Under the pieces are notes generated by a model. That model saw only the letters and a program-made list of their open reading frames with translations. It was not told where the DNA came from and made no database searches. From NCBI RefSeq assembly GCF_047785965.1, contig NZ_JBLOBF010000015.1, forward strand, positions 1 through 25,814: a DNA stretch of 25,814 nt. Reading direction: 5' to 3'. Shown here one piece after another: positions 14,100 through 23,103 of this stretch. This DNA is from Caldisericum exile_A. GTDB lineage: Bacteria > Caldisericota > Caldisericia > Caldisericales > Caldisericaceae. Position numbers and translations under genes: made by a program. How positions within the stretch are numbered: position 1 is the first letter of the stretch; each line of letters begins with the position of its first letter.

Positions 14100-14728
14100 T
14101 CTTGCTCAAGATTAAAAACATTATAAAAAATAAGGAAAATTCCTATTGCAAGCGGTGCACCAATGATATCAGCAATAACGTGCTGCTTTAAGAATTGTGT
14201 CGAAAGGATTATTAAAATTGCCCAGATTGATATTAAATATGCAATTATTCTGTACTTCTTTTTTACAAACCATACCGAGGAAACTAGCGCAGCTGTTCCA
14301 CAGTGCAAACTTGGAAAGCAATTATATGGATTATCACTTGAATAAAGTTTTACAACTTGATTTACAAAATAATTCGCTCCGTAGGTTATATTAGGTCTTG
14401 GCACATATGTTTGAAAAACAACATACACAAAATTACTAACAAGAAATAGAGAGATAAAAGAAATCGCAAGAGGGGTAAATATGCGAGGATGAAACAGGAA
14501 AAAGAAAAGGAGCGTAATATAAATAATAGGTTCAAGAGAGTTATAAATTATAATAAACTGGGGAATAAATGGCACAAGTTTATCGAGTGGCGTCAAAAGC
14601 ACATGAACGCATGAAGTTGCATGGTTCGTCAAATCGTATATTTTTGAAGTGTAATAAATTAAAACTGCAAGCACACTGTTTATAAGATAAAGTTTATAAT
14701 TTTTCTTTAAAAACTCGAATATCTTCAT
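14093..14728 (-). CDS. PAP2-family membrane phosphatase
   Basis: A 211-residue membrane protein with about six helices and the three-part PAP2 phosphatase signature: VPRPNI (motif 1 region, about 112-118, shortened from the usual KxxxxxxRP), FPSLHCG (motif 2, about 140-146) and the distal QHVIADIIGAPLAI (motif 3, about 182-195) with the nucleophilic His. Such enzymes dephosphorylate lipid phosphates such as phosphatidate or isoprenyl pyrophosphate; the arrangement with long N-terminal helices resembles the inositol-phosphorylceramide-synthase-like subgroup. It overlaps the DegV stop by four bases (ATGA) and is co-transcribed with it, which suggests a lipid role. Substrate unknown. Confidence 0.85.
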   Translation of the reverse strand: MKIFEFLKKNYKLYLINSVLAVLIYYTSKIYDLTNHATSCVHVLLTPLDKLVPFIPQFIIIYNSLEPIIYITLLFFFLFHPRIFTPLAISFISLFLVSNFVYVVFQTYVPRPNITYGANYFVNQVVKLYSSDNPYNCFPSLHCGTAALVSSVWFVKKKYRIIAYLISIWAILIILSTQFLKQHVIADIIGAPLAIGIFLIFYNVFNLEQEY

Positions 14729-15567
14729 GCTTTACCTCTAAGTATTCCTATGCCAAGCCATTCTGGTCCTGCATAATTTCCAATTGCACAACCAACCTGA
14801 ATAATGTCTGGTTTCAATCCATAGATTTCTTTTATGTATTCTCCAAATTCATTTGCTTCATCTTTGTTTAATCCATACATAATTGCAATTTTCTCTAAGC
14901 CAAACTCTCTGAATTCATTTGTTATAAATTTCTTTAGGTATTCTTTTGCTTTATTAAAACTTCTAAAGATACCCTCAAGTTTAATGAGGCCATTTGTAAA
15001 AGAGAACACGGGCTTTACACTTAAAACACTTCCAATGAGTGCAATTTCTTTTTTTATGCGTCCACTTGCACCTAAATATCTTATTTCGCTTAGAGCAAAT
15101 CTATCTCTTAGCCTTTCTACAACCTTACTTGTTTCATTGTAGACTGTATCAAAGTCGAGTCCGTTCTTTATCAGATTTAACGCATGTTCTGTAAGGTATC
15201 TTATCGCATAGATTGAAGATCTTGAATCTATAATTTTTATTGTGTTTGTTTTAAGAGTTTCTATTGCAAGTCTTGCAGAATTTATTGTGCCACTTACTTT
15301 TTCTGAAATAAGAATTGAAATTGCAAAATCCCCTTTCTCAAGGATGGGCTTGAAGACACTAATAAAATCATCTGGAGATGGTTGCGAAGTTTTTGGAAAT
15401 TCATCTGCATTTTTGAGGAATTGATAAAACTCCTCTATGGATATTTCTTCACCCTCCTTAAAATCTCTTCCCTTATAGAAGATCCTTATGGGTACGACTT
15501 TAATATCATTTAATTCCACAAACTCTTTACCAAGATAAGCTGTTGAATCCACAACAATTTTTATCAT
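14725..15567 (-). CDS. DegV family fatty-acid-binding protein
   Basis: A 280-residue two-domain DegV protein. Family marks are IKIVVDSTAYLGKEFVE at the start, TSQPSPDDFISVFKPIL (about 60-76) with the lipid-binding Thr-Ser, ISEKVSGTINSARLA (about 87-101) and YLGASGRIKKEIALIGSVLSVKPVF (shown in part), and a C-terminal GCAIGNYAGPEWLGIG. DegV/FakB proteins hold a fatty acid while a FakA kinase phosphorylates it for phospholipid synthesis; no FakA is in view. The neighbours, a PAP2 phosphatase in the same operon and a divergent PlsY-type acyltransferase, support a phospholipid context. A TATAAT on the minus strand (15593-15588) and a GGGAAGAG before the ATG mark its transcript start. Confidence 0.9.
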   Translation of the reverse strand: MIKIVVDSTAYLGKEFVELNDIKVVPIRIFYKGRDFKEGEEISIEEFYQFLKNADEFPKTSQPSPDDFISVFKPILEKGDFAISILISEKVSGTINSARLAIETLKTNTIKIIDSRSSIYAIRYLTEHALNLIKNGLDFDTVYNETSKVVERLRDRFALSEIRYLGASGRIKKEIALIGSVLSVKPVFSFTNGLIKLEGIFRSFNKAKEYLKKFITNEFREFGLEKIAIMYGLNKDEANEFGEYIKEIYGLKPDIIQVGCAIGNYAGPEWLGIGILRGKA

Positions 15568-15660
15568 TTTCTCTTCCCTATATGCATATTATATGTAATT
15601 TGTGAAAAAACATATAAAATAAAGTAATCGTAAATCTTCTAAAAGTTTTATGAGGTGCAT

Positions 15661-16839
15661 ATGGAAATACTTTTAAAAGTGATCCTTCCGGTTATTATTG
15701 GTTATCTTCTTGGAAGTTTCTTACCTGCATATTTTGTAGGAAAATTTAGAGGAGTTGATGTAACAAAAGCGGGGTCAAGAAATCCTGGTATTGCAAACAC
15801 TGCAAACCTTTTTGGATATAGGTTTGCGATCCTTGTTGGAATTTACGATATTTTTAAATCACCTCTTGCCATATTTATTGCACTAAAGTTGGGGGCGTCT
15901 TTGCCTGTGGCATTTGCTTCGGGTTTTGCATCAGTTTTGGGACATATCGCACCCTTTTACCTTCACTTTAGGGGTGGCCGTGGTATGGCAGCGTCAATTG
16001 GCATTATGGGCTATGCACTCGTGCTTCTTCTTATTTATGATATGCGCTTTGCCTATGTGTTTATTCCAATAACCCTTATTGTTGCACTTTTATTTTTTAT
16101 GCGAAACAAGTGGCATTCTGCTAATACAATTACTCTTTTTGTACTGCCCTTGTTTATTATTTCGGTTATTCTTTACTATGGTATTCGGGTGGAAAGTATT
16201 GCATTTCTCATTGCAGGGCTTTATAGCGTTGCGCAAAGAGTTGAATATTTGCTTCACGAAAAGCTTAAAGACATCAGCGTAGAAGAAAAGAGACTTCTTT
16301 CAAGGAAGTGGCTAAGGCCATTAGCCTCAATTTTTGCAGTTGGGGTACTTTTTTACAAATTATACACGCTTATTATTCTTGGGATAGTATTTTTGACATT
16401 TGTAATTTTTGAGACTTTGCGCTTTTCAAAAAGAAACTTCAAGGCACCAATTCCATATAAAGGAAGTGAAGAAAAACGTATTTCATCAATGGTAATGTTT
16501 CTACTTGGTGCTTTTATGACTTTGTCTTTCTTTTCGCCTCCAATTGGATCCCTTGCAATTATGTTTACAATTTTTGGTGATTTTTCTGCATGGAGCATCG
16601 GTGTTAGTATTGGAAAATTTCATATATTTGCCCAAAAAACTCTTGAAGGCACAATCGCTGCATTCTTGACGAATACTCTCATTGCCGCAATCTATTTAAA
16701 ACTCGGGCTTGTAAGCATTGCCGTGTTTTTGACTGGTGCAATTGTTTCAACTCTTGCAGAACTTGCTCCGTTTGAGGATGATAATTTCTCAGTGCCACTT
16801 TTAAGTGCAATCACAATGAGTTTGGTTAATTCGCTTTAG
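15661..16839 (+). CDS. plsY: PlsY-type glycerol-3-phosphate acyltransferase fused to a CTP-transferase/dolichol-kinase-like domain
   Basis: A 392-residue membrane protein in two parts. Residues 1 to about 195 are PlsY, which transfers acyl from acyl-phosphate to glycerol-3-phosphate: LLGSFLPAYFVGKF (16-29), GSRNPGIANT (38-47) and GHIAPFYLHFRGGRGMA (94-110). Residues of about 215-392 hold further helices and the pattern FGDFSAWSIGVSIGK (305-319) with KTLEG (326-330), typical of the CdsA / phytol-dolichol kinase group that uses CTP. PlsY alone is about 200 residues. The GAGG before the start allows GTG 15655 or ATG 15661; I chose ATG. It diverges from the DegV operon and overlaps the convergent WG-repeat gene by 4 nt. 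The second domain's reaction is an inference. Confidence 0.8.
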   Translation: MEILLKVILPVIIGYLLGSFLPAYFVGKFRGVDVTKAGSRNPGIANTANLFGYRFAILVGIYDIFKSPLAIFIALKLGASLPVAFASGFASVLGHIAPFYLHFRGGRGMAASIGIMGYALVLLLIYDMRFAYVFIPITLIVALLFFMRNKWHSANTITLFVLPLFIISVILYYGIRVESIAFLIAGLYSVAQRVEYLLHEKLKDISVEEKRLLSRKWLRPLASIFAVGVLFYKLYTLIILGIVFLTFVIFETLRFSKRNFKAPIPYKGSEEKRISSMVMFLLGAFMTLSFFSPPIGSLAIMFTIFGDFSAWSIGVSIGKFHIFAQKTLEGTIAAFLTNTLIAAIYLKLGLVSIAVFLTGAIVSTLAELAPFEDDNFSVPLLSAITMSLVNSL

Positions 16840-17465
16840 TTATCTTTGAAAAACTTTTGATTGTTCTTATTGATGTAGCCATCAATTCCATTAAAACTAA
16901 TATGTGCTATGCCATTTTCAAAAGTTGATGCGAAAGTATACATAGGTTCAATTACGAATTTTCCACTCTTATCAATATATCCCCAAAGTCCATTTTTCTT
17001 CACTGGGGCGAGCCCTTCTTTGAAATCCATTGCATTTTCGAATTGTGGAGCAATTATCATATTTCCTTTTGTATCAATAAAACCAAATAAACCGTTTTTC
17101 ATAAAAAGTGCAAGTCCTTCAGAAAATGAACGAACTACTTCAAACTGCGGTTTAATAACGAAATTGCCTTTTGCGTCAATGAATCCATATAGTCTTTTTA
17201 ATCTTACCTTTGCTAGTCCATCGGTAAAGAACCATACATCCTCAAATTGTGGCTTAATTACGATATTTCCATTTCTATCTGCAAATCCCCATAAGATACC
17301 TTCACGATATGGCACAAGTAAACTTGAATATTTGGTCCTTGCATTGGGAGTTTGTAATTCATTTGTCGTTTGTTTCAATTTAAAGATATAAACGCCCTCA
17401 CTTATAGAAATAAGAGTCAAAACAATTACCACAAAAATTAAAATTCTATTCGTTTTTCTATCCAT
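16836..17465 (-). CDS. WG-repeat protein, membrane-anchored
   Basis: A 209-residue protein with an N-terminal membrane helix (ILIFVVIVLTLISISEGVYIF, about 8-28), then four or five WG repeats of about 33 residues each: GILWGFADRNGNIVIKPQFE, RLYGFIDAKGNFVIKPQFE, GLFGFIDTKGNMIIAPQFE, GLWGYIDKSGKFVIEPMY and a worn last copy. Each repeat has the signature aromatic-Gly, Asp-x-x-Gly and P-x-F/Y residues of the KWG/WG family, predicted to form a beta-rich solenoid outside the membrane. Function of the family is not established. The start has a GGGGAGG, and a TATAAT lies at 17490-17485. Convergent 4-nt overlap with the PlsY fusion gene. Confidence 0.88.
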   Translation of the reverse strand: MDRKTNRILIFVVIVLTLISISEGVYIFKLKQTTNELQTPNARTKYSSLLVPYREGILWGFADRNGNIVIKPQFEDVWFFTDGLAKVRLKRLYGFIDAKGNFVIKPQFEVVRSFSEGLALFMKNGLFGFIDTKGNMIIAPQFENAMDFKEGLAPVKKNGLWGYIDKSGKFVIEPMYTFASTFENGIAHISFNGIDGYINKNNQKFFKDN

Positions 17466-17636
17466 AATTCCTCCCCTTCACTTCATTATACAGAAGAATT
17501 TAAATTGAAAGTATAGGGCGTCCTTTATACAATTTACTAGTCGTATATCATTTACTAAATCTTCTTTAACTTCATTCCAAAAGACCTTTTTCTTCTTGTG
17601 ATAAATGAAGTTCTGAGTGAGTGTCTATATTTTGAG

Positions 17637-18037
17637 GGGGCGGTGTTTCGCCCCCTCAACACTCCCCCTCAAATACACCAAAGAATTGTAAATCCGAAAA
17701 ACGAAGTGACGAGGATTCTCCTCCTTTTAGAGGAGTTGGAGGGAAGCCTTGGGGGTAAGTTAGAAAGGGGCGTCTCCCTTTCTAATATTGGAGATTCCTC
17801 GTGGCTTTGCCACTTCGGAATGACAAATGAAAATTGGCTTCGGAATGACAAATAAGCGGCTTCGGAATGACACAACGAGTCATTTCGAAGGAGCGTAAGC
17901 GACTGAGAAATCTCCATATTTTGAGGGGGCACTAAACCGCCTTCTCAATACTTCCCCAAATAATAACTTTAATTTGGGGGTAAGTTAGAAAGGGGCACCC
18001 CCCTTTCTAATGGTTGAAGGGGGACTTTTACCCCTTA
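17637..18037. repeat. Inverted copy of the hairpin repeat cassette
   Basis: 17637-17958 is the reverse complement of about 10222-10500 with few changes, including one extra 'cattccgaagcc…' unit and the same GTGGC-AAA-GCCAC hairpin (about 17800-17822 in inverse). A further piece to about 18037 holds TTAGAAAGGGG/CCCCTTTCTAA with a different loop and GAAGGGG/CCCCTTC. The stretch 17466-17636 before it and 18038-18173 after it show no gene. ORFs across the repeats mirror those in the first cluster and are not genes. Confidence 0.85.
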
Positions 18038-18173
18038 GAGTAATGGAGAAATTTACTTCTTTCTAAAGGATCTTCTATTAAATATAGATAAAAAGATCTC
18101 TAAATAAACTTCATCTGAAAAATCATTTGACCTTCGGGGCAATTGTAAAATCACTAATATTTATGCATTATAA

Positions 18174-20549
18174 CTAACTTACCCCCTCTTCTGTTTTCAA
18201 TGCCTCTGGATTAGGGATTGCTTCGCTATCAAATGCACCAACAAATTGGGCGTAGTAAAGTTCTGCATAGAAGCCTTTCTTCTTTAAAAGTTCTTCATGT
18301 GTGCCTTGCTCAATAATTTTTCCGTTATTCATAACGAGGATTGTCTTTGCATCTCTAATGGTTGAAAGCCTGTGGGCGATAACGAAAGATGTTCTTCCCT
18401 GCATGAGTTTTTCCATTGCCTTTTGAATGAGCTTTTCTGTTCTTGTATCAACATTACTTGTTGCTTCATCAAGGATTAACACAGTCGGATTTACAAGAAA
18501 AGCCCTTGCAATTGTTATGAGTTGCTTTTCACCTGCAGAGATATTAGATGCCTCTTCGTTAATCACTGTATCATATCCTTGAGGTAAACTTCTTATGAAT
18601 CTATCAGCATGAGCTAACTTTGCAGCTTGGACGACTTCTTCGTCTGTTGCGCCATCTTTTCCGTATGCAATGTTCTCCTTAATAGTGCCATTAAAAAGCC
18701 AAGTATCCTGTAAAACCATTCCAATTTTTGTTCTCAAGTCTCCACGCTTAATTTTTCTGGTATCAATCCTATCAAACCATATCACACCATCCTTAATTTC
18801 ATAGAATCTCATAAGCAAGTTTACAATGGTTGTTTTTCCTGCCCCTGTAGGACCTACTATTGCGACCATTTCTCCAGGTTTTGCAACAAGATTAAGATCT
18901 TCAAAGAGCGGCTTCTCTTCTATATAACTAAAATCGACATTATCAAATACAATTTCACCACGTGGGTTAGAGAGTACAATTGCATCTTCTGGATCTGGAA
19001 TCTCCTCTTTTTCATCAAGCACATTAAATACTCTCTCTGCACATGCCATCGTTGACTGCAGAACGTTAGAAATGTTTGCAATTTGGATTATTGGTTGGGA
19101 GAAAGACCTTGAATATTGAATAAATGCAGTTATATCACCAAGATTAAGAACATTGTGAGTAACGAATATTCCACCAAAAACTGCAATAAACACATATGCA
19201 ATATTACTTATAAAGTTTGTCATTGGCATCATTATGCCTGTCAAAAATTGTGCTTTCCAGTTAGCATTGTAGAGATCTTTATTTATAGTCTCGAATTTTT
19301 CAATTGAATCTTTTTCTCTGTTGTAAGTCTTTACAACGGCATGACCTGTGTACATTTCTTCTGCATGACCTAAAAGGCGTCCAAGGTGGCTCTGTTGTTG
19401 TCTAAAGAAATTCTGAGAAAATCTAATGATGAGCCACATAGTAATAGAATAAACAGGCAAACTTAAAACTGCAATAATTGTAAGTTTACCACTTATTGTT
19501 ATCATCATTATTAAATAACCAATAAGCTGTGTTGTTGAAGTTATAATTTGCGTAATGCTCTGCTGAAGTGTTGTTGAAATTGTGTCAAGGTCGTTACTCA
19601 TACGGCTTAAAATATCACCTGTTGAGTGCGAGTCATAATACTTTATAGGAAGTCTCATTAATTTCTCAAAAAGGTCTTTTCGAAGAGAATATGTAGTTTT
19701 TTGTGCAACATCTGACATTATATACTGGACAAGGAATGTAAGGAACGAACTTAACACATAAAGAGCTATAAGCAAAAGAAGAATTTGTCCTAAGCTATCA
19801 AAAGGTATTCTTCCCCCATTTTTCTTGATTATATCAAGCGAATTTGTGAGGTCTGTTTCTGAAAACTTAAAATTCTTCATCTGAGCTGTAGAGCCTGTTT
19901 CACTTCCCATAAATATGGAAAGTTTATCAAGGGATAAACTCTTATTCAGATCAATTATTTCCTTTACGGCAGTTGCACGTTGATTGTAATCAGAAATTGT
20001 ATTTATAATAGGAAAACTAACAAATTTTTGAATTGCATTGAATTGCTCCTCTGTTAAGCCTGCCTTCGATAAAAATTGTGCTAAAACTTGTTTATCTGCT
20101 TCTTCTTTTGCTTTTGCCACTGCTTCGTTAATCATGCTCTGTGGAACTGGTTTCCCTTCGAATTGTTTTAAGACTTGTGCTTCTGCAATCTTTTCTGCTT
20201 GTATTTTTGCCTTGTTTAACTCATCGAGCATGGTTTTAACTTTAGGAACTGCCTGCTCTTGTGCTTTTGAAATTCCATTAACAAGGTTTTGTGCAATAAA
20301 TCCATTTGTGATTTCATTAATAGCATTTCCGCTTATCCTTGGTCCATATACCATAAAGACAGTGCTTGCAATTGCAAGAATGGTTATCAAGGTCAACTTT
20401 AAAAGTTGTGGCTTTAGGTATCTTACAAGGCGTTTAAAGGTCCTCCAAAAGTCCCTCGGTTTTTCAACAGCGCCTCTTAAGCCGCGTTGCCCTCCGCCCA
20501 TTATCATTGGACCAATTGGTTGTTGAATTTCTTTTTTCTTGTCGCTCAT
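18174..20549 (-). CDS. ABC exporter half-transporter with canonical ATPase site, long external insertion
   Basis: A 791-residue membrane-ATPase fusion, the TM288/MdlB-like subunit of a heterodimeric exporter. The ATPase domain has Walker A GPTGAGKTT, signature ISAGEKQ (altered from LSGGQ), Walker B VLILDEATSNVD with the catalytic Glu, and H-loop IAHRLST. The membrane domain starts near residue 50. Between helix 1 (about 52-70) and helix 2 (about 252-275) lies a hydrophilic, largely helical segment of about 160-180 residues rich in Ala/Lys/Glu (NKAKIQAEKIAEAQVLKQF), where relatives have a few dozen at most. It overlaps its partner by four bases (ATGA). Substrate unknown; relatives export drugs, lipids or peptides. 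Confidence 0.92.
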   Translation of the reverse strand: MSDKKKEIQQPIGPMIMGGGQRGLRGAVEKPRDFWRTFKRLVRYLKPQLLKLTLITILAIASTVFMVYGPRISGNAINEITNGFIAQNLVNGISKAQEQAVPKVKTMLDELNKAKIQAEKIAEAQVLKQFEGKPVPQSMINEAVAKAKEEADKQVLAQFLSKAGLTEEQFNAIQKFVSFPIINTISDYNQRATAVKEIIDLNKSLSLDKLSIFMGSETGSTAQMKNFKFSETDLTNSLDIIKKNGGRIPFDSLGQILLLLIALYVLSSFLTFLVQYIMSDVAQKTTYSLRKDLFEKLMRLPIKYYDSHSTGDILSRMSNDLDTISTTLQQSITQIITSTTQLIGYLIMMITISGKLTIIAVLSLPVYSITMWLIIRFSQNFFRQQQSHLGRLLGHAEEMYTGHAVVKTYNREKDSIEKFETINKDLYNANWKAQFLTGIMMPMTNFISNIAYVFIAVFGGIFVTHNVLNLGDITAFIQYSRSFSQPIIQIANISNVLQSTMACAERVFNVLDEKEEIPDPEDAIVLSNPRGEIVFDNVDFSYIEEKPLFEDLNLVAKPGEMVAIVGPTGAGKTTIVNLLMRFYEIKDGVIWFDRIDTRKIKRGDLRTKIGMVLQDTWLFNGTIKENIAYGKDGATDEEVVQAAKLAHADRFIRSLPQGYDTVINEEASNISAGEKQLITIARAFLVNPTVLILDEATSNVDTRTEKLIQKAMEKLMQGRTSFVIAHRLSTIRDAKTILVMNNGKIIEQGTHEELLKKKGFYAELYYAQFVGAFDSEAIPNPEALKTEEGVS

Positions 20550-22300
20550 ACTAAACCCTCCCTTACAAGGTCTTCTTGTGATAGTTGCGAGAAGACGATT
20601 TCACGGTAAACTTCTGATGTCTCCATTAGTTCTTTATGGTTTCCGATACCAACGATTCTTCCTTCATCAAGAACGACAATTTTATCTGCATTCATAACGC
20701 TTGCAACTCTTTGGGCAACAAGAATAACAGTTGAATTCTTTATAATATCTTTAAGTGCTGCTCTCAATTTTGCTTCAGTTTTAAAGTCAAGTGCAGAAAA
20801 ACAGTCGTCAAATACAAATATATCGCCTCTTCTTAAAATTCCTCTTGCTATTGAAATCCTCTGTTTTTGTCCGCCCGAAAGGTTTGTTCCACCCTCTGAA
20901 ATAATTGTATCATAGCCCTGTGGTAATCTTTCTATAAATCCATGTGCCTGTGCAATTTTTGCTGCCTCAATAATTTCTTCATCTGTTGCATCAGGTTTAC
21001 CCATCTTGATATTTTCCTTTACCGTTCCTGTAAAGATGACCGCGCGCTGTGGTACATAACTTATACGCTTTCTCAACTCTTCTTGTGGTACATCTCTTAC
21101 ATCAATACCATCAATAAGGAGTCTCCCCGAGGTCACATCGTAAAGTCTTGGAATTAGGTTAACAAGCGTGGTTTTACCACTTCCTGTCGTTCCAAGAATA
21201 CCCATAACTTCGCCTGGCTTTGCCTCAAATGTGATATTATGAAGAACAGGTTCTTCTGCACCTATATATTTAAAACTAACATCAATAAATTGGATATTTC
21301 CTTTCCTTTCATCCGAAAATGCTTTTGGTGTTTCAGGATCCTTAATTTCAATTGGTGTTTCAAGTACCTCTACAACTCTTTCACTTGCGGCAACTGCACG
21401 GGGAAGCATTACAAAAAGTATCGTAAGGAAGACAATACTCATAAGAATCATCATAGCATATTGAATAAACGCAACCATCGAACCAAGATTTGTATTTCCC
21501 AGATCGATTCCCTTTGCACCATACCAAATTATTGCAACCGTTGCAAGGTTCATACTAATCATTGCAAGAGGCATAAGAACTGCCATAATTCTATTTGCCT
21601 TTATGTATGTGTTGGTTACGTCAAGATTAGCATTATCAAATCTTTTCTTTTCGTAGTCTATTTTATTGAATGCTCTTATGACTCTTACTCCCGTTATGTT
21701 TTCTCTTACAACTTTGTTTATCTTATCAATTTCTTTCTGGATGAGTAAAAATAGTGTTGTAATAGGTTTTATGAAAATTGCAATTACAAGAGCAATTATA
21801 GGGATTGCAACAAATAAAACTCTCGTAAGATACGGACTTGCATTATATGCAAGAATTAGGGCATCGATGCCTGTAAATATAGCGTTTGAAAGCATCATAA
21901 TGAGCATTTGGGTGGATTGTTGAATTTGAACTACATCGTTTGAGGTTCTTGTCAAAAGTGTCGACGCACCAAACTTATTGAATTCTGAAAGAGAAAAACT
22001 TTCTACATGTCTAAATAATTTACTTCTTATATCCCTTCCAAGTCCCATTGAGGCGTGAGAGGCAAGAAAGTTAGCAGCAATTGAAGCAAGGATTCCCAAA
22101 CCAGCTATAACAAGCATAAACATTCCCTGTTGCCAGATGTAATTTATATCACCCGGGAGGATACCGTCATTAACTATCCTCATCATAATTGTCGGTAGTT
22201 CAAGGTTTGCTCTGACCTGAAGATAGATAAAAATAATTGCTGGAACTATAAGAAACCAATATTTTTTCAGGTTTCCATAGAGTTTTAATAAACTCCGCAT
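20546..22300 (-). CDS. ABC exporter half-transporter with degenerate ATPase site
   Basis: A 584-residue partner (TM287/MdlA-like). The membrane domain of six helices is at about 1-310 and the ATPase domain after about 335. Motifs are Walker A GTTGSGKTT, canonical signature LSGGQKQRISIARGI, Walker B IFVFDDCFSALD, where the catalytic Glu is Asp, and LVAQRVAS, where the switch His is Gln. The partner shows the complement (canonical Walker B and His, altered signature). One composite site is therefore active and the other degenerate, as in TM287/288 and BmrCD. TAGGAGGTATAT precedes ATG 22300. First gene of a two-gene operon. Confidence 0.93.
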   Translation of the reverse strand: MRSLLKLYGNLKKYWFLIVPAIIFIYLQVRANLELPTIMMRIVNDGILPGDINYIWQQGMFMLVIAGLGILASIAANFLASHASMGLGRDIRSKLFRHVESFSLSEFNKFGASTLLTRTSNDVVQIQQSTQMLIMMLSNAIFTGIDALILAYNASPYLTRVLFVAIPIIALVIAIFIKPITTLFLLIQKEIDKINKVVRENITGVRVIRAFNKIDYEKKRFDNANLDVTNTYIKANRIMAVLMPLAMISMNLATVAIIWYGAKGIDLGNTNLGSMVAFIQYAMMILMSIVFLTILFVMLPRAVAASERVVEVLETPIEIKDPETPKAFSDERKGNIQFIDVSFKYIGAEEPVLHNITFEAKPGEVMGILGTTGSGKTTLVNLIPRLYDVTSGRLLIDGIDVRDVPQEELRKRISYVPQRAVIFTGTVKENIKMGKPDATDEEIIEAAKIAQAHGFIERLPQGYDTIISEGGTNLSGGQKQRISIARGILRRGDIFVFDDCFSALDFKTEAKLRAALKDIIKNSTVILVAQRVASVMNADKIVVLDEGRIVGIGNHKELMETSEVYREIVFSQLSQEDLVREGLV

Positions 22301-22417
22301 ATATACCTCCTAAAATTAAACTGCTTAAAGTTCACTTTTATACTAAATTGTAATATATAATATATTAAATCATACATAATAGAATTATAACACTAATTAG
22401 TTTTTTTAGCAAATTAT

Positions 22418-23086
22418 TTAATGAGCTTGTTTCTCACGAATAAATGCAAGGATTTTATCAGGATAGTCAGAAATAACCGCGAAGATATTTAAAGCAAGGA
22501 GTTTTTCAAAGTCTTCTTTCTCATTTACAGTCCATGGAATAGTAATCGAAGCATAATTTTTATATTCCGGAATTACAAATTCAACCTCTGGTTTTAAAAG
22601 ATCGATCTCCTTTGCGTAGAGAGAAATATCCGTGGGAACATGCGCATATAGAAACGCAAATTGAATTTTTGGAAAACGCTTTTTTCCTTCAAGCATTGCG
22701 CTGTGGTAGAAAGATGAAATAAAAAATCCATCGTAATTAAAACTTTGGACGATTTTTGAAACAGCCTCAAGATCTTTAGGATTTTTTAACTCTACATCTA
22801 CTATTTTGTTTTTACTTCTTGCAATTTCAAGGACACTTTCAAGTGTAGGGACTTTTTCTCCATCTTTTGTAATACCTTCAAGTTCAAAAAGTGTGTGCTC
22901 TTGAATTTTGAAATCAACACCAAAAACACGCTTGAGGTTCTCATCATGAGACACAACAATTACTCCATCCGAGGTTGACTGTGTATCAAGCTCAATTCCA
23001 TCTGCACCAAGTTCAAAGGCTCTCTCAAAACTTCGAATTGTGTTTTCAACTTCATACTTACAGCCTCTATGTCCCAAAACTTTCAT
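22418..23086 (-). CDS. Glycerophosphodiester phosphodiesterase
   Basis: A 222-residue cytoplasmic-type GDPD that splits glycerophosphodiesters from phospholipid turnover into sn-glycerol-3-phosphate and an alcohol. The catalytic and metal residues are present: GHRG (5-8, His6 and Arg7), VENTIRSF (Glu14, Asn15), GIELDTQSTSDG (Glu32, Asp34), SHD (His47) and the later VDVELKN. It lacks a signal peptide and has the minimal barrel length (usual 220-250). AGGAGGT precedes the ATG, and a TATAAT lies at 23109-23104. It is divergent from the DUF2334 gene, with an intergenic of 81 nt. The acyl-lipid genes at 14-17 kb suggest, but do not show, a common pathway. Confidence 0.92.
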   Translation of the reverse strand: MKVLGHRGCKYEVENTIRSFERAFELGADGIELDTQSTSDGVIVVSHDENLKRVFGVDFKIQEHTLFELEGITKDGEKVPTLESVLEIARSKNKIVDVELKNPKDLEAVSKIVQSFNYDGFFISSFYHSAMLEGKKRFPKIQFAFLYAHVPTDISLYAKEIDLLKPEVEFVIPEYKNYASITIPWTVNEKEDFEKLLALNIFAVISDYPDKILAFIREKQAH

Positions 23087-23103
23087 TTTTACCTCCTAAG
23101 GAT

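Noticed and set aside
17598..17932. ORFs in the inverted repeat copy
   Set aside because: They are the same repeat-derived translations as near 10 kb, not genes.
9883..18037. Composite transposon bounded by the inverted cassettes
   Set aside because: No transposase, terminal inverted ends or target duplication could be seen. The enclosed genes look like normal chromosomal operons.
21239..21748. 169-codon plus-strand ORF antisense to the exporter
   Set aside because: A shadow of the conserved ABC frame; Cys/Asn/His-rich composition is unlike a real protein.
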